A stretch of DNA of 64,000 bases from CBDIHP01 sp965279195 (GTDB taxonomy: Bacteria > Planctomycetota > Planctomycetia > Isosphaerales > Isosphaeraceae), in NCBI GenBank assembly GCA_965279195.1, contig CBDIHP010000044.1:1-64000 (forward strand), in the 5' to 3' direction. Under the pieces are notes generated by a model. It made no database searches and was not told the DNA's origin. It saw nothing but the letters and a program-made list of their open reading frames with translations. Positions within the stretch are counted from its first letter, which is position 1, and the number at the start of each line of letters is the position of its first letter. Shown piece after piece: positions 17,494 through 26,310 of the stretch. The translations under genes and the position numbers were made by a program.

Positions 17494-18168
17494 GTGAACG
17501 TCTACTGCTTCGTCTTCGACGGCGGCAAGCCGGCCTTCTACGGCGAGCCGGAGCCGTCGCTCGATGCGTCCGCGATGCCGTCGTGGTGGGCCAGGGTCAT
17601 GGACCGTTTCCGCCCGGGACCGGTCGAGGGCCGGTCCGGGCTGGTCGGATTCCTGATGCGGGTGCTCGCCTGGCTCCTGCGCTGGGTGTCTCCCGACGAG
17701 CCGTTCCTGCGGCAGCTCCGCTCGGCGACGCACATCAAGGTCCACCATCCGACCTGGATGAGCGGGGCCATCGCCCGACGCCACTGGGCGAGGTACCTCC
17801 GCCGCCGGCGGCGTCGGCACGCGATCTGGTTCGCCTTGAACGCGGTCGTGTCGCCGCTCACGATCATCCTGGCCCTCCTGCCGGGCCCGAACGTCATCGG
17901 CTACTGGTTCGTCTACCGCGCGGCCTGCCACGGGCTGGCCTGTTTCGGCGTCCGCCGGGGCTTGAAGTCTCTGGACGATACGACCTTCGACGAACTCGAG
18001 GCGCTCGACAACCTCCCCGACGCCTCCGACGACGACGCGATGAATGTGCTGGCCGCTTGCCTGAACCTCTCCTGCCTGCACGACTTCCTGCGCAGGCCGC
18101 TGGCGGAGCACGACCTCGAAGCTCCCGTCGAGCCGGAGCCCGAGCCGAGCTGCGGTTCTTCGGGATAA
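17494..18168 (+). CDS. mitochondrial K+-H+ exchange-related (KHE)-like membrane protein
   Basis: A 224-residue protein from GTG 17494 (MNVYCFVFDG). The central basic region (HWARYLRRRRRRHAIWFAL) leads into a hydrophobic segment with SPLTIILALLPGPNVIGYWFVYRA, a GPN motif and layout that recall the eukaryotic mitochondrial K+-H+ exchange-related family, which has bacterial members. The acidic C-terminus (EALDNLPDASDDDAMNVLA) is probably cytoplasmic. Family assignment rests on a short motif, so it is moderate; role in ion homeostasis is inference. The EEP hydrolase starts 59 bases downstream on the same strand. Confidence 0.55.
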   Translation: MNVYCFVFDGGKPAFYGEPEPSLDASAMPSWWARVMDRFRPGPVEGRSGLVGFLMRVLAWLLRWVSPDEPFLRQLRSATHIKVHHPTWMSGAIARRHWARYLRRRRRRHAIWFALNAVVSPLTIILALLPGPNVIGYWFVYRAACHGLACFGVRRGLKSLDDTTFDELEALDNLPDASDDDAMNVLAACLNLSCLHDFLRRPLAEHDLEAPVEPEPEPSCGSSG

Positions 18169-18226
18169 CCCGGTCTGGTAGACTGATCCCACCGACGCCA
18201 GGCCCGAGGGACCGGACCCGAACACC

Positions 18227-18973
18227 ATGCGACTGCTGAGCTACAACATCCACAAGGGGGTCGGCGGCCGGGATCGCCGATACCGCTTCGAGCGGATCAT
18301 CCGGGTCATCGAGGAGGAGAACCCCGACCTCGTGTGCCTCCAGGAGGTCGACCGCAACGTCAAGCGTTCGCGGTTCGACGACCAGCCCCAGCTCCTGGCG
18401 GACGCCCTGCACTCCGTCGCCCGGATCTATCAGCTCAACGTCAAGGCGAAGGAGGGGGGGTACGGCAACCTCGTCCTCTCGCGATGGTCGTTCCGGAGCG
18501 AGCATCAGATCTCGCTGCGGCAGGGGATCCGGAAGAACCGCGGGGCCCAGCTGGTGGTGGTCGACACCCCCGAGGGGCCGCTCCATCTCGTCCATTTCCA
18601 CCTGGGCCTGGCCGAGAAGGAGCGGGTCTGGCAGGCCAAGCACCTGCTGGAGCACCGCCTGTTCAAGGAATCCGGCGAGCTGCCCACGGTCATCCTCGGG
18701 GACAGCAACGACTGGCGTAACCGGTTGGGGAAGCTCCAGTTCGGACCGAACGGGTTCCACCACGTCACGTCGCCGCCTTCGAAGTTCCGATCCTTCCCGG
18801 CCTACATGCCGGTGGCCTCGCTCGACAAGGTGTTCACCCGCGGGCCGATCCACGTGACCCACGCCCGCATCGCGCGCAACGCCATGGCCAAGGTGGCGTC
18901 GGATCATTTGCCGGTGGTGGTCGATTTCCACATCGCCCCCTCCGCGCCGGAAGGCCACGCCCCGCCGGGCTAA
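18227..18973 (+). CDS. endonuclease/exonuclease/phosphatase family hydrolase
   Basis: A 248-residue Mg-dependent hydrolase of the EEP fold (DNase I, sphingomyelinase and phosphatase superfamily). Signatures: LSYNIHKGVGGRD (metal/phosphate-binding Asn), PDLVCLQEVD (catalytic Glu), HFHLGLAEKERV, TVILGDSNDW (Asp and Asn pair) and the terminal SDHLPVVVDF (Asp-His). No signal peptide, so probably cytoplasmic. The YNIHKG start resembles EEP proteins that act on phospholipids or inositol phosphates as well as nucleases; substrate not determined. It ends 94 bases before the MFS transporter gene. Confidence 0.88.
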   Translation: MRLLSYNIHKGVGGRDRRYRFERIIRVIEEENPDLVCLQEVDRNVKRSRFDDQPQLLADALHSVARIYQLNVKAKEGGYGNLVLSRWSFRSEHQISLRQGIRKNRGAQLVVVDTPEGPLHLVHFHLGLAEKERVWQAKHLLEHRLFKESGELPTVILGDSNDWRNRLGKLQFGPNGFHHVTSPPSKFRSFPAYMPVASLDKVFTRGPIHVTHARIARNAMAKVASDHLPVVVDFHIAPSAPEGHAPPG

Positions 18974-19067
18974 ATGCTGGCGAGGACCGGACTTGCCGGC
19001 TACAGTCGGGCTCCGCTCGCCGACCCGCCAGGGGGTTCGGCCGCCGACCGGACCGGAGCCCGCCACG

Positions 19068-20375
19068 ATGGGACAATTCGACGACCTCAGCGACTTCGGG
19101 CCGCCGACGGGTTCCGTCCGCTTCAAGGTCCTGGGCGTCTTCGCGGCGCTCGCGGGCCTGACCTACCTCGACCGCATCTGCATGGCCCAGGCGGCCACGT
19201 CGATCCGGGCCGATCTGGGGCTGAACGCCGAGCAGATGGGCATGGTCTTCAGCGCCTTCACGCTGGGCTACGCCCTGTTCGAGGTCCCCGGCGGCTGGCT
19301 CGGCGATCAGATCGGGGCGCGACGGGTGCTGTTCCGTGTGGTCCTGTGGTGGAGTGCATTCACGGCGCTGACGGGGGCGGTCGGCGGATTGCTCTCACTG
19401 CTCTTCGTCCGGTTCGCCTTCGGAGCGGGAGAGGCCGGCGCGTTCCCAAACATCGCCCGGGCGCTCACGCACTGGTTCCCGAGCCATCAGCGGGGCCGGG
19501 TGCAATCGGCCATCTGGACGACCTCGCGTGTCGGCGGGGCCCTGGCGCCGATCCTCACGGGTTACCTGATTGCCGAGGTCGGATGGCGCTGGACGTTCGC
19601 CGCGTACGGGGCCCTGGGCCTGGTCTGGGCGATCCCGTTCCGGCTCTGGTATCGGGACGATCCCGAGCTTCACCCCGAGGTTTCCGACGGGGAACGGGCC
19701 TGGTTGCGAAAGAATGCGACGCCGGTCGCGGCCCACGGATCGCACGGCGAGGGGGCCCCCTGGGGGCGGATCCTGACCAATCGCTCGGTGATCGGCCTCT
19801 CGGCGGCGACGTTCTGGTCGGCGTTCAGCTGGTACTTTTTTATAACGTGGATGCCGACCTACCTGGAGAACGAGCGGGGGGTCTCGCTCTCGGCCTCGTC
19901 CTGGCTTTCGAGCCTTCCAATGCTTCTGGGCATCTTCGGGTGCGCGCTCGGCGGCTGGCTGGGGGACGCGATGGTCCGCTGGATGCGTGGGCCGCGCTAC
20001 GCACGACGCCTGCTCGGCTTCATCTGCATGACTTTGGCTTTCTTTTGCTTCCTCATGGGGATGCGGGCGACCGCTCCTCTGGTGGCCGTGCTCTGGATGG
20101 CCGTCGCCTCCTTCTTCAATGACATGCCCCAGAGCGGCCTCTGGGCGGCGAACATGGACGTGGGCGAGCGGCACGCCGGCAGCGTCTCCGGCGTGGTCGC
20201 CTCGTCGAGCGCCGCCGGGGCGTTTTTGTCGCCCATGATCTTCGGGTGGATTCTTCAGAATCAGTACGGCTGGACCCCGGCCCTGGCGATCGCCGCGGTG
20301 GGGTTCCTGCTCTCGGGGCTGTCGTGGCTGCTGGTCGACCCGACGCGCAAGGTGACGGCGGACGGCGACCCGTGA
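19068..20375 (+). CDS. MFS transporter, anion:cation symporter-like
   Basis: A 435-residue inner-membrane transporter with 12 predicted hydrophobic segments. The first loop LDRICMAQAATSIRADLGLN, the GWLGDQIGARRVL motif between TM2 and TM3, and the loop-4 sequence FAFGAGEAGAFPNIARALTHWFP are typical of the ACS subfamily that imports organic acids such as hexonates or glucarate. A second copy of the loop motif appears as GGWLGDAMVRWM. Start ATG 19068 is preferred: the upstream extension to 18993 is hydrophilic and Arg/Pro-rich. Substrate unknown; no sugar-acid enzyme is adjacent. Confidence 0.9.
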   Translation: MGQFDDLSDFGPPTGSVRFKVLGVFAALAGLTYLDRICMAQAATSIRADLGLNAEQMGMVFSAFTLGYALFEVPGGWLGDQIGARRVLFRVVLWWSAFTALTGAVGGLLSLLFVRFAFGAGEAGAFPNIARALTHWFPSHQRGRVQSAIWTTSRVGGALAPILTGYLIAEVGWRWTFAAYGALGLVWAIPFRLWYRDDPELHPEVSDGERAWLRKNATPVAAHGSHGEGAPWGRILTNRSVIGLSAATFWSAFSWYFFITWMPTYLENERGVSLSASSWLSSLPMLLGIFGCALGGWLGDAMVRWMRGPRYARRLLGFICMTLAFFCFLMGMRATAPLVAVLWMAVASFFNDMPQSGLWAANMDVGERHAGSVSGVVASSSAAGAFLSPMIFGWILQNQYGWTPALAIAAVGFLLSGLSWLLVDPTRKVTADGDP

Positions 20376-20730
20376 AGGATCGGGATGTGTGGATTTCGTT
20401 GCCTAATGTCGTGAAATGTTCACTTTCCGCATCGGATGTCCTTGTTCGTTTAGGCCGGGCGACTTGGTAGACATTGTGTCAATGTCCCGGGACGCGGGCA
20501 ATGTCTCCCCCTGATGTGATGGGTTGACAATCCGGTGACAAATCGAGATCGCCAGCCGGCGGGAAAAAACAGCCTTGAATTGGTCGTTGGGTTGATCCAA
20601 ATATGGGCCAACGCGGGTGTTTTGAACGTTCGCGAACAAGATGGCGTGTGCTGGCCTATGTCGGGCCTTCACTGGCAGCGGCCCGATCGGGCCCTGCGTC
20701 GGAGTCTCGATCAATCTGCGGTGTTGAGCC
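20376..20730. other. regulatory spacer upstream of the NtrC-like gene
   Basis: 355 bases without a supported gene and markedly more AT-rich than the surroundings. It contains the GACATTG palindrome and extra AATGTC boxes described separately, a TTGACA at 20524-20529, and a TTGACAATCCGGTGACAA direct-repeat-like patch. Likely the promoter and operator region of the gene starting at 20731. Confidence 0.5.
20470..20505. promoter_or_regulatory. palindromic operator-like element
   Basis: GACATTG (20470-20476) and CAATGTC (20480-20486) form a perfect 7-base palindrome around TGT; a third CAATGTC follows at 20499-20505, and AATGTC occurs upstream near 20404. Repeated half-sites just upstream of a regulator gene are typical of an autoregulatory operator (inference). 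Confidence 0.5.
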
Positions 20731-22146
20731 ATGCGCAAGGAACGCCTGCTCTGGATCGGCGGTCGGGACTCGACGCGGGCGGCGATCCTCGCCGCCGTCA
20801 GGCGACTGGATCGCCTCGAATTCGCGGAAGTCCACTGGCTGGAATCGGCCAGCGGCGCGACCGCCGACGATCTGTCGCATTGCTCCCTGATCGTCGGCGA
20901 GCCCCGCACCGCCGGGGAGGTCGCAATCCTCGCCGGGATCGCCCAGCACGTCCAGGGCGGTGGGCGGTCGGTGGCCTGCCTGGCGCTCGCCCCGGTCTAT
21001 CTCGCCGGGGACGCCCTCGCCCTGTTCCGGGCCGGGGTCTCGGAATACGTCGAGTCGCGGACGCCCGAGCCCGAGCTGACCCGCCTGATCGACCGCCTCT
21101 CGGCCGAGGCCGTGATCCCCCGGACGCCCCCCTCGGCCTGCGAGGTCGAGCAGCTCGTCGACTCGACGACGCTCACCCTCCCCGGCATCAGCCCCGCCCA
21201 GAAGGACCAGCTCCGACGCATCGCCGGCCAGGACACGACCATCCTGCTCACCGGCGAGTCCGGCACGGGCAAGGGCCGGCTCGCCGAGCTGATCCACGAG
21301 TGGTCGCCGCGTCGCGGCCTGCCGATCGTCGTGATCAACTGCGCCGACTACCAGACGAACGACTTCGAGCTGGAGGTCTTCGGAGCCTCGCGGGGCAGCT
21401 TCCCCGGACTCGATCACGACATCGAAGGCAAGTTCGGATCGGCCGGCCGGGGCACGATCGTGCTCGAGGGCATCGAGGCTCTCTCGCCTTCGATCCAGAT
21501 GAAGCTGCTCCGGGCCATCGAGGATCGCGTCTACGAGCCCATCGGTTCGCACGAAGCCCGTCCGCTCCAGGCCCGGCTGATCGCCACCAGTGCCGTCTCT
21601 CTGGAAGACGAGGCCCGCGCGGGCCGGTTCCGCACCGAGCTGTTCTACCGCCTGAACGTCGTCGGATTCCGCCTGCCCCCGCTCCGCGAACGCCGGGCCG
21701 CGATCCAGGATCTCGTGTTCAAATTCCTCTCCGACGCGGCGGCCGAGGAGGGCATCCCCACGATCACCGCCGAGGCGATCCGCTCCCTGGAGCATCACGA
21801 CTGGCCGGGGAACATCCGGGAACTGCGTGCCATCATCGCGAACGCCTTGACGCGCTGCCGGCGCAGGGTCGTGAGCGTCGAGGACCTCCCGGCGCACCTC
21901 GCCTCGGCCGAACCCGCGAATCCGGCCGATGCCCCGGTCCCGGCGGCCGACCCCGCCCGCATGCCCGAGCATCTCAGCCAGGCGATGGAGAACGCCGAAC
22001 TCGCGCGGATCATGCGGGCCCTGGAGCAGGAGCAGAACAACCGCATGCGGACCGCCCGCGCCCTCGGCATCAGCCGCGTCACCCTGTACAAGAAGCTGGA
22101 GAAATACGGGCTGCTGAGGAAAGAAGGGGCTGTGATGAATGGGTGA
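20731..22146 (+). CDS. NtrC-family AAA+ regulator lacking GAFTGA
   Basis: A 471-residue protein with the enhancer-binding-protein layout. The N-terminal domain (1-125) resembles a receiver fold but lacks a clear acidic pocket. The AAA+ core has Walker A GESGTGKG (about 175-182), the arginine-finger segment RTELFYRLNVVGFRLPPLRER and WPGNIREL. A Fis-type HTH ends the protein (NNRMRTARALGISRVTLYKKLEKYG). Two core sites deviate: the sigma-54 contact loop GAFTGA reads GSFPGL (222-227), and Walker B reads IVLEGI instead of LFLDEI. It therefore may not drive sigma-54 open-complex formation and could act like TyrR-type sigma-70 regulators. The stop lies in a GGGTGAT repeat. Confidence 0.85.
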   Translation: MRKERLLWIGGRDSTRAAILAAVRRLDRLEFAEVHWLESASGATADDLSHCSLIVGEPRTAGEVAILAGIAQHVQGGGRSVACLALAPVYLAGDALALFRAGVSEYVESRTPEPELTRLIDRLSAEAVIPRTPPSACEVEQLVDSTTLTLPGISPAQKDQLRRIAGQDTTILLTGESGTGKGRLAELIHEWSPRRGLPIVVINCADYQTNDFELEVFGASRGSFPGLDHDIEGKFGSAGRGTIVLEGIEALSPSIQMKLLRAIEDRVYEPIGSHEARPLQARLIATSAVSLEDEARAGRFRTELFYRLNVVGFRLPPLRERRAAIQDLVFKFLSDAAAEEGIPTITAEAIRSLEHHDWPGNIRELRAIIANALTRCRRRVVSVEDLPAHLASAEPANPADAPVPAADPARMPEHLSQAMENAELARIMRALEQEQNNRMRTARALGISRVTLYKKLEKYGLLRKEGAVMNG

Positions 22147-22168
22147 TGGGTGATGGGTGATGGGTGAT
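22141..22168. repeat. four tandem GGGTGAT heptamers
   Basis: GGGTGAT is repeated four times without interruption. The TGA of the first unit is the stop codon of the NtrC-like gene at 20731. A simple-sequence tract prone to slippage; copy-number change would not alter the protein because the stop is in unit 1. Confidence 0.85.
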
Positions 22169-22222
22169 CGACCAGGATGAGCCGTCGAAAGCGCCGGGCG
22201 GAAGCGCCGGGCGAGGGTCCAG

Positions 22223-22391
22223 AGCGCTGGGCGAGGGTCTCCCGACCCCGCCCTGGCCCTGGCCGCGCTGAACCAGAAAATCGGGTCTCCAGACCCGTAC
22301 TCCAGGGTGAATTCAAAGGGTCTGGAGACCCGTTTCGGTGGTCTCCTTCGATCAAGGCAAGGGCGGGGTCGGGAGACCCGCGCCCAGCGCT
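22223..22391. repeat. nested inverted repeat family B, full copy
   Basis: Outer arms of 32 bases (22223-22254 and 22360-22391), starting AGCGCTGGGCG, are reverse complements with one mismatch. Inside are two short palindromes, GGGTCTCCAGACCC (22283-22296) and GGGTCTGGAGACCC (22318-22331), which also pair with each other. The whole can fold as a long stem or cruciform. It occupies most of the 306-base spacer between the NtrC-like gene and the end of the enolase-superfamily gene. Other copies: 29804-30017 and 54477-54548. No coding sequence inside. Confidence 0.85.
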
Positions 22392-22452
22392 GCTGCACGC
22401 TCGCTCGCTCTTTGATGGACGAGCCGTCAAAGGGTGCGTTGACGATCAACCA

Positions 22453-23568
22453 TCAGCCTTGCCGGAATCGGGCCAGGGCCTCTTCGTCCAGTTCGACGCC
22501 GAGCCCCGGGCCGTCGGGGACCTTGGCGGTGACGGGGCCGAGGCTCAGCGGGGTGGCGAGCAGGTCGTGCTCGTGGTAGTTGGTGCCGAGGATGTCCGAG
22601 GGGTAGGTGTCGCTGTCGACGGCGGCGACGGCTGCGGCGACGTGCAGCATGGCCGCGCTGCCGATCCCGAGTTCGAGGTTGCTGCCGATGTGGCAGGCCA
22701 GCCCGGCGGCCTTCGCGACGCTGCCGATCTCGACCGACCCGGCGATGCCGCCGTTCTTGCCGGGATAGATGCTGATGACGTCCGCCGCGTGGGCGCGGGC
22801 GACGTTCCAGGCGTCGGCCAGGGTGAACACGCTCTCGTCCGCCATGATCGGGATTCCGCTCACCTGCCGGAGGTACGCCATCGCGTCGACGTCATTCGGC
22901 AGGATAGGCTGCTCGGCGACCCGCAGGTTCAGGGGCTTGAGCCGTTCCAGGGCGACCCGGGCGGTCGAGACGTTCCAACCGCAGTTGGCGTCGATCGTGA
23001 TGGGGATGTCGGGCCCGGCCACCTCGCGCACGGCCTTGACCCGCGCGACGTCGCCTTCGAGCCCGATGCCGACCTTCACCTTGAGGCACTTCACGCCCCA
23101 TGAGAGGAACTTCTCGGCCAGCCCGACCGCGTGCGGCGGGTCGAAGGCCCCGATCATCATCTTGATCGGGATCTCGTCCCGGAGCTTGCCGCCGAGCATC
23201 GTGTAGACCGGCACGCCCGCCGCCTTGCCGGAGATGTCCCAGAGGGCCATCTCGATCGCCGACTTGGTGAACGGGTTGAGCTTGATGAGGAAGTCCATCA
23301 CCCGTCGGCATGCGGTGATGTTCGTCGGATCCTTGCCGATGAGCCCCGGAGCCAGAAGATTGGTGATCGCCGCGTGCGTCGATGCCGCCGTCTCCCCGCT
23401 CCAGAGCGCCGAGCACGTCGCCTCGCCGAGCCCGACGATCCCCTGATCGGTGTGGACCTTCACGATCACGTAGTTCGAAGTGATGTGATCACCGTGGGCC
23501 GTGCGGGTCCCCATCCCCGACTTGAGCGGGACGTGGACGGGGATGCTCTCGATCTTCGTGATCTTCAT
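22453..23568 (-). CDS. enolase-superfamily enzyme (muconate cycloisomerase / dipeptide epimerase type)
   Basis: A 371-residue enzyme from ATG 23568 (MKITKIESIPVHVPLK). It follows the mandelate racemase/muconate-lactonising plan: N-terminal capping domain, then a TIM barrel with CLKVKVG (Lys-x-Lys general base), TIDANCGW (metal Asp), VAEQPI (metal Glu), IMADESV (metal Asp) and YPGKNGGI (Lys on the opposite face). That arrangement places it in the MLE-like subgroup: cycloisomerase, N-acylamino acid racemase or dipeptide epimerase. Substrate cannot be settled by eye. No signal peptide. It is divergent from the ceramidase-like gene. Confidence 0.88.
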   Translation of the reverse strand: MKITKIESIPVHVPLKSGMGTRTAHGDHITSNYVIVKVHTDQGIVGLGEATCSALWSGETAASTHAAITNLLAPGLIGKDPTNITACRRVMDFLIKLNPFTKSAIEMALWDISGKAAGVPVYTMLGGKLRDEIPIKMMIGAFDPPHAVGLAEKFLSWGVKCLKVKVGIGLEGDVARVKAVREVAGPDIPITIDANCGWNVSTARVALERLKPLNLRVAEQPILPNDVDAMAYLRQVSGIPIMADESVFTLADAWNVARAHAADVISIYPGKNGGIAGSVEIGSVAKAAGLACHIGSNLELGIGSAAMLHVAAAVAAVDSDTYPSDILGTNYHEHDLLATPLSLGPVTAKVPDGPGLGVELDEEALARFRQG

Positions 23569-23766
23569 GGTGGGCTGGCTCGGTGGGAACTTCTGGACTG
23601 GCTGGGGCCGTTCGAGCGGGGCGAGGGGCTCTCGGCGCCGGGCACGGGCATCGAAGCGGCGTCGCCCAATGTACGCCCAACCGCACCCGACTTCCATGCC
23701 CTGACTTCCGGCCGCCCAACCGCTGGGATAGACTCCGTCACAAACCTCTGAAATCGGAGCGCATCC

Positions 23767-25200
23767 ATGATTCGAAGTCTCGCCGTTACGGCTTTCCTCA
23801 TCGCCTCGAGCGTCGTGTCCACCGCGTCCGCGCAGACCGCGACCCTCCGCGCCGGCGCGGCGACGAGCAACATCACGCCGGAGCTTGGATCGGCGGTCAT
23901 CGGCGGCTTCGCCCCGTTCCCCTCGACCCATGTTCACGACGAGTTGCATGCCCGCTGCCTCGTGATCGACAACGGCAAGACCAGGGTCGCGCTCGTCGTG
24001 ACCGATCTCCTCGCGCTCAGCCGCAACCTGAGCATCGAGGCGAGGAAGCGGATCCAGGAGCAGACGGGAATCCCGCCGGAGAACGTCCTCATCTCGGCCA
24101 CGCACACGCATTCGGCCGCCAGCGCGCTCGGCGATCGGGCCTACACCTCGAATCAGACCTTGAACGAGTATCAGGCCTTCGTCGCGAAGCGGATCGCCGA
24201 CGGCGTGAAGCGAGCCTTGAACCTCGCCCGCCCGGCCGAGTTCGCCTTCGGAACGGCCGAGGCCCCCGAGCACCTGTTCAACCGCCGCTGGATCATGAAG
24301 GACGGGACGGCGCCGTTGAATCCCTTCGGCAAGGTGGACAAGGTCAAGATGAACCCGCCCGCCGGCAGCCCGAACCTCGTCGAGCCCGCCGGCCCGACCG
24401 ACCCGACCATCTCGTTCGTGGCCATCCGCGAGAAGGGCGGGCGGATGATCTCCGTCTACTCCGCGTACTCGTTGCACTACGTCGGCGGCATCGGCGATGG
24501 CCACATCTCGGCCGATTACTACGGCGCGTATTGCGAGGCCCTCAAGAAACTCCTCGGCGCCGACGACCAGTCGCCCGCGTTCGTTGCCCTGATGGCCAAC
24601 GGCACGAGCGGTGATGTGAACAACATCAACTTCAAGAACCCCCGCCCCGGCAAGCCGTCGTATGTGCAGATGCAGTTCGTCGCCGAGGACATCGCCGCGA
24701 AGGTCAAGGCGGCCCTCTCGACCGTGAAGTGGACCGACCAGGCCGAACTCGCCGGCCTCTTCCGGGAGCTACCGCTCGCCTGGCGGACCGTCTCGCCCGA
24801 ACTGCTCAAATGGGCCGTGGACACCGACGCCAGGGGCAAGACCGACCCGAAAGCCAAGGCCGACGTCGTTCAGCAGAGCTACGCCACTCGCGTGCAACGG
24901 CTTGCGAAGGCCGAGGGGACTGCACTCGCCCCGGTGCAGGTGCTCAAGATCGGCGATGTCTGCATCGGTTCCTCACCCTGCGAGACCTTCACCGAGACCG
25001 GCCTGGCCTTCAAGAAGCGATCGGCGTTCAAGAAGTCGTTCATGGTCGAACTCGCCCACGCCTCGCTGGGCTATCTGCCGACGCCCCGCCACTTCCCCCT
25101 CGGCGGCTACGAGACCTGGCCCGGCACCAACTACCTCGAACCGGACGCCTCCGAGAAAATCCTCGACGCCCTCGTCGAGATGTCCAAACAACTCCCGTAG
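23767..25200 (+). CDS. secreted neutral/alkaline ceramidase-like protein
   Basis: A 477-residue exported protein. The signal peptide AVTAFLIASSVVSTASAQ is followed by TATLRAGAATSNITPEL, the usual opening of the neutral/alkaline non-lysosomal ceramidase family, then ALVVTDLLALS, the metal-site motif SATHTHSAAS (HTHS), and a late ANGTSGDVNN. Family members hydrolyse N-acyl bonds of ceramides, but many bacterial relatives are uncharacterised and lack the C-terminal Ig domain, as here. Probably periplasmic or secreted. The gene is divergent from the enolase-superfamily gene, 198 bases apart. Confidence 0.85.
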   Translation: MIRSLAVTAFLIASSVVSTASAQTATLRAGAATSNITPELGSAVIGGFAPFPSTHVHDELHARCLVIDNGKTRVALVVTDLLALSRNLSIEARKRIQEQTGIPPENVLISATHTHSAASALGDRAYTSNQTLNEYQAFVAKRIADGVKRALNLARPAEFAFGTAEAPEHLFNRRWIMKDGTAPLNPFGKVDKVKMNPPAGSPNLVEPAGPTDPTISFVAIREKGGRMISVYSAYSLHYVGGIGDGHISADYYGAYCEALKKLLGADDQSPAFVALMANGTSGDVNNINFKNPRPGKPSYVQMQFVAEDIAAKVKAALSTVKWTDQAELAGLFRELPLAWRTVSPELLKWAVDTDARGKTDPKAKADVVQQSYATRVQRLAKAEGTALAPVQVLKIGDVCIGSSPCETFTETGLAFKKRSAFKKSFMVELAHASLGYLPTPRHFPLGGYETWPGTNYLEPDASEKILDALVEMSKQLP

Positions 25201-25254
25201 GGCGGGCACCGCCCACCGCAACACCTGCTCGTATGATCGTGCTTGAACCTTCTT

Positions 25255-25281
25255 GCCCGGCCCCCGCAAAGAGGGCCGGGC
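25255..25281. terminator. bidirectional hairpin terminator
   Basis: GCCCGGCCC (25255-25263) and GGGCCGGGC (25273-25281) with a 9-base loop, between the convergent ceramidase-like gene (stop 25200) and the gene ending at 25293. No T-run. Confidence 0.5.
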
Positions 25282-25292
25282 CGGACGAGCGA

Positions 25293-25721
25293 TCAATCCA
25301 GGAAGATCTCGCCGCCCACCACGACATCGGTGCCGTTGCCGCTGGCGTCGAGCGAGCCGAGAACATCCGCATATCCCGAGATTTCGTCGAAACGGCCGGT
25401 CCCGCCGTCGAAGAAAAGACGCTCGAAGTACGTATTGGCCGAGGTGAACTGGCCGACGAAGTGGCCGTAGGCCGCCCCCGACTTCCCGAACAGGACGAAC
25501 TGGCCTTGGAACGAGAAGTCCGGGTTGACCTGGAGCGTGAGCACACCCACGACCGGACCGAACGGCTTGACCGACCCAGTGAAGCCTCGGACCGAACCGT
25601 CGGCGGAGAGCGCCTTCGATATGAGCGTCCCGGACGGCGTGACCTTGGAGTCGGCGTGGGCCGCCGCGGCCGGGAGGCTCACGGCGAAGGCGACGGCGAG
25701 CAGACGCAGAATGGTACGCAT
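25293..25721 (-). CDS. small secreted hypothetical protein
   Basis: A 142-residue protein from ATG 25721 with a clear signal peptide (RLLAVAFAVSLPAAAAHA, then DSKV). The mature part is beta-rich, Gly/Phe-rich and acidic (LTLQVNPDFSFQGQFVLFGKSG, GQFTSANTYFERLFFDGGTGRFDEISG), like small planctomycete surface proteins with lipocalin- or PEP-type beta folds. It lacks a PEP-CTERM tail. Function unknown. The coding frame is open to 25886 but the upstream part is not protein-like. Confidence 0.65.
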   Translation of the reverse strand: MRTILRLLAVAFAVSLPAAAAHADSKVTPSGTLISKALSADGSVRGFTGSVKPFGPVVGVLTLQVNPDFSFQGQFVLFGKSGAAYGHFVGQFTSANTYFERLFFDGGTGRFDEISGYADVLGSLDASGNGTDVVVGGEIFLD

Positions 25722-25987
25722 GGCGAGTCGAAAGTCCTTTCGCGGAGGCTCCCCCCCTCGGGACATTCGCTCGCCCCGATGCGCACCGGGATCGGCGAAT
25801 CGACCTGTCGCCGGTCCGTGGCGAGAGAGGGGGCATCGATTCGGGTCGAGTCGAAGGTAGCCCGATCCGCCCCCATCGCCAAACAAATTCCGACAGTTCG
25901 GATCAGTTGCGTTCGTTCAGGCAACGCGTTGTCATATTTCGGAAAACCATGCATCCATGGTTGCGACAAGATAAGAGGAGCAAGCCC

Positions 25988-26284
25988 ATGTGGACAATCC
26001 CGACGCCGAGATGGCGACTCCGTGAGGGGATCCTCGTGGTCGCCCTTGTCGCCCTGTCGCTGGGCCTTCTGGTACAGCGATGGGCGGCGCAGGAGCGATT
26101 GGAACACTTGCGGGGCAATGCGAGTCTCCTCTCGGCGGATGTCCAGCGGTGTTTCGACCGAGTCCTCTGGTCCCGGAGAATGCGGGAAAAGGGCTACGTC
26201 AGCGAGAGCGAAGTCGTGAAGTCGGAGGAATCGCTCCGGGTGGCGATCCAGGAACTGGCGAAAATCCCCCAGATCCCGCATTGA
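25988..26284 (+). CDS. small single-pass membrane protein
   Basis: A 98-residue protein with one membrane helix (EGILVVALVALSLGLLVQRW) after a short basic N-terminus, then a charged helical domain (SADVQRCFDRVLWSRRMREKGYVSESEVVKSEESLRVAIQEL). The YVSESEV-type helix resembles HlyD-associated hairpin sequence, but no transporter is nearby. GAGGAG 7 bases upstream of ATG 25988 fixes the start; ATG 25949 has no ribosome-binding site. Function unknown. Confidence 0.65.
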   Translation: MWTIPTPRWRLREGILVVALVALSLGLLVQRWAAQERLEHLRGNASLLSADVQRCFDRVLWSRRMREKGYVSESEVVKSEESLRVAIQELAKIPQIPH

Positions 26285-26310
26285 CCAGGTGGGCGGCAGC
26301 GGGTTGAGGT

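Noticed and set aside
22141..22168. GGGTGAT heptamers as regulatory iterons
   Set aside because: Four units only, starting inside the stop codon of a gene, with no replication gene nearby; simple slippage repeat is sufficient.
23569..24504. Upstream extension of the enolase-superfamily frame
   Set aside because: It overlaps the ceramidase-like gene antisense and is not protein-like; the enzyme domain starts at 23568.
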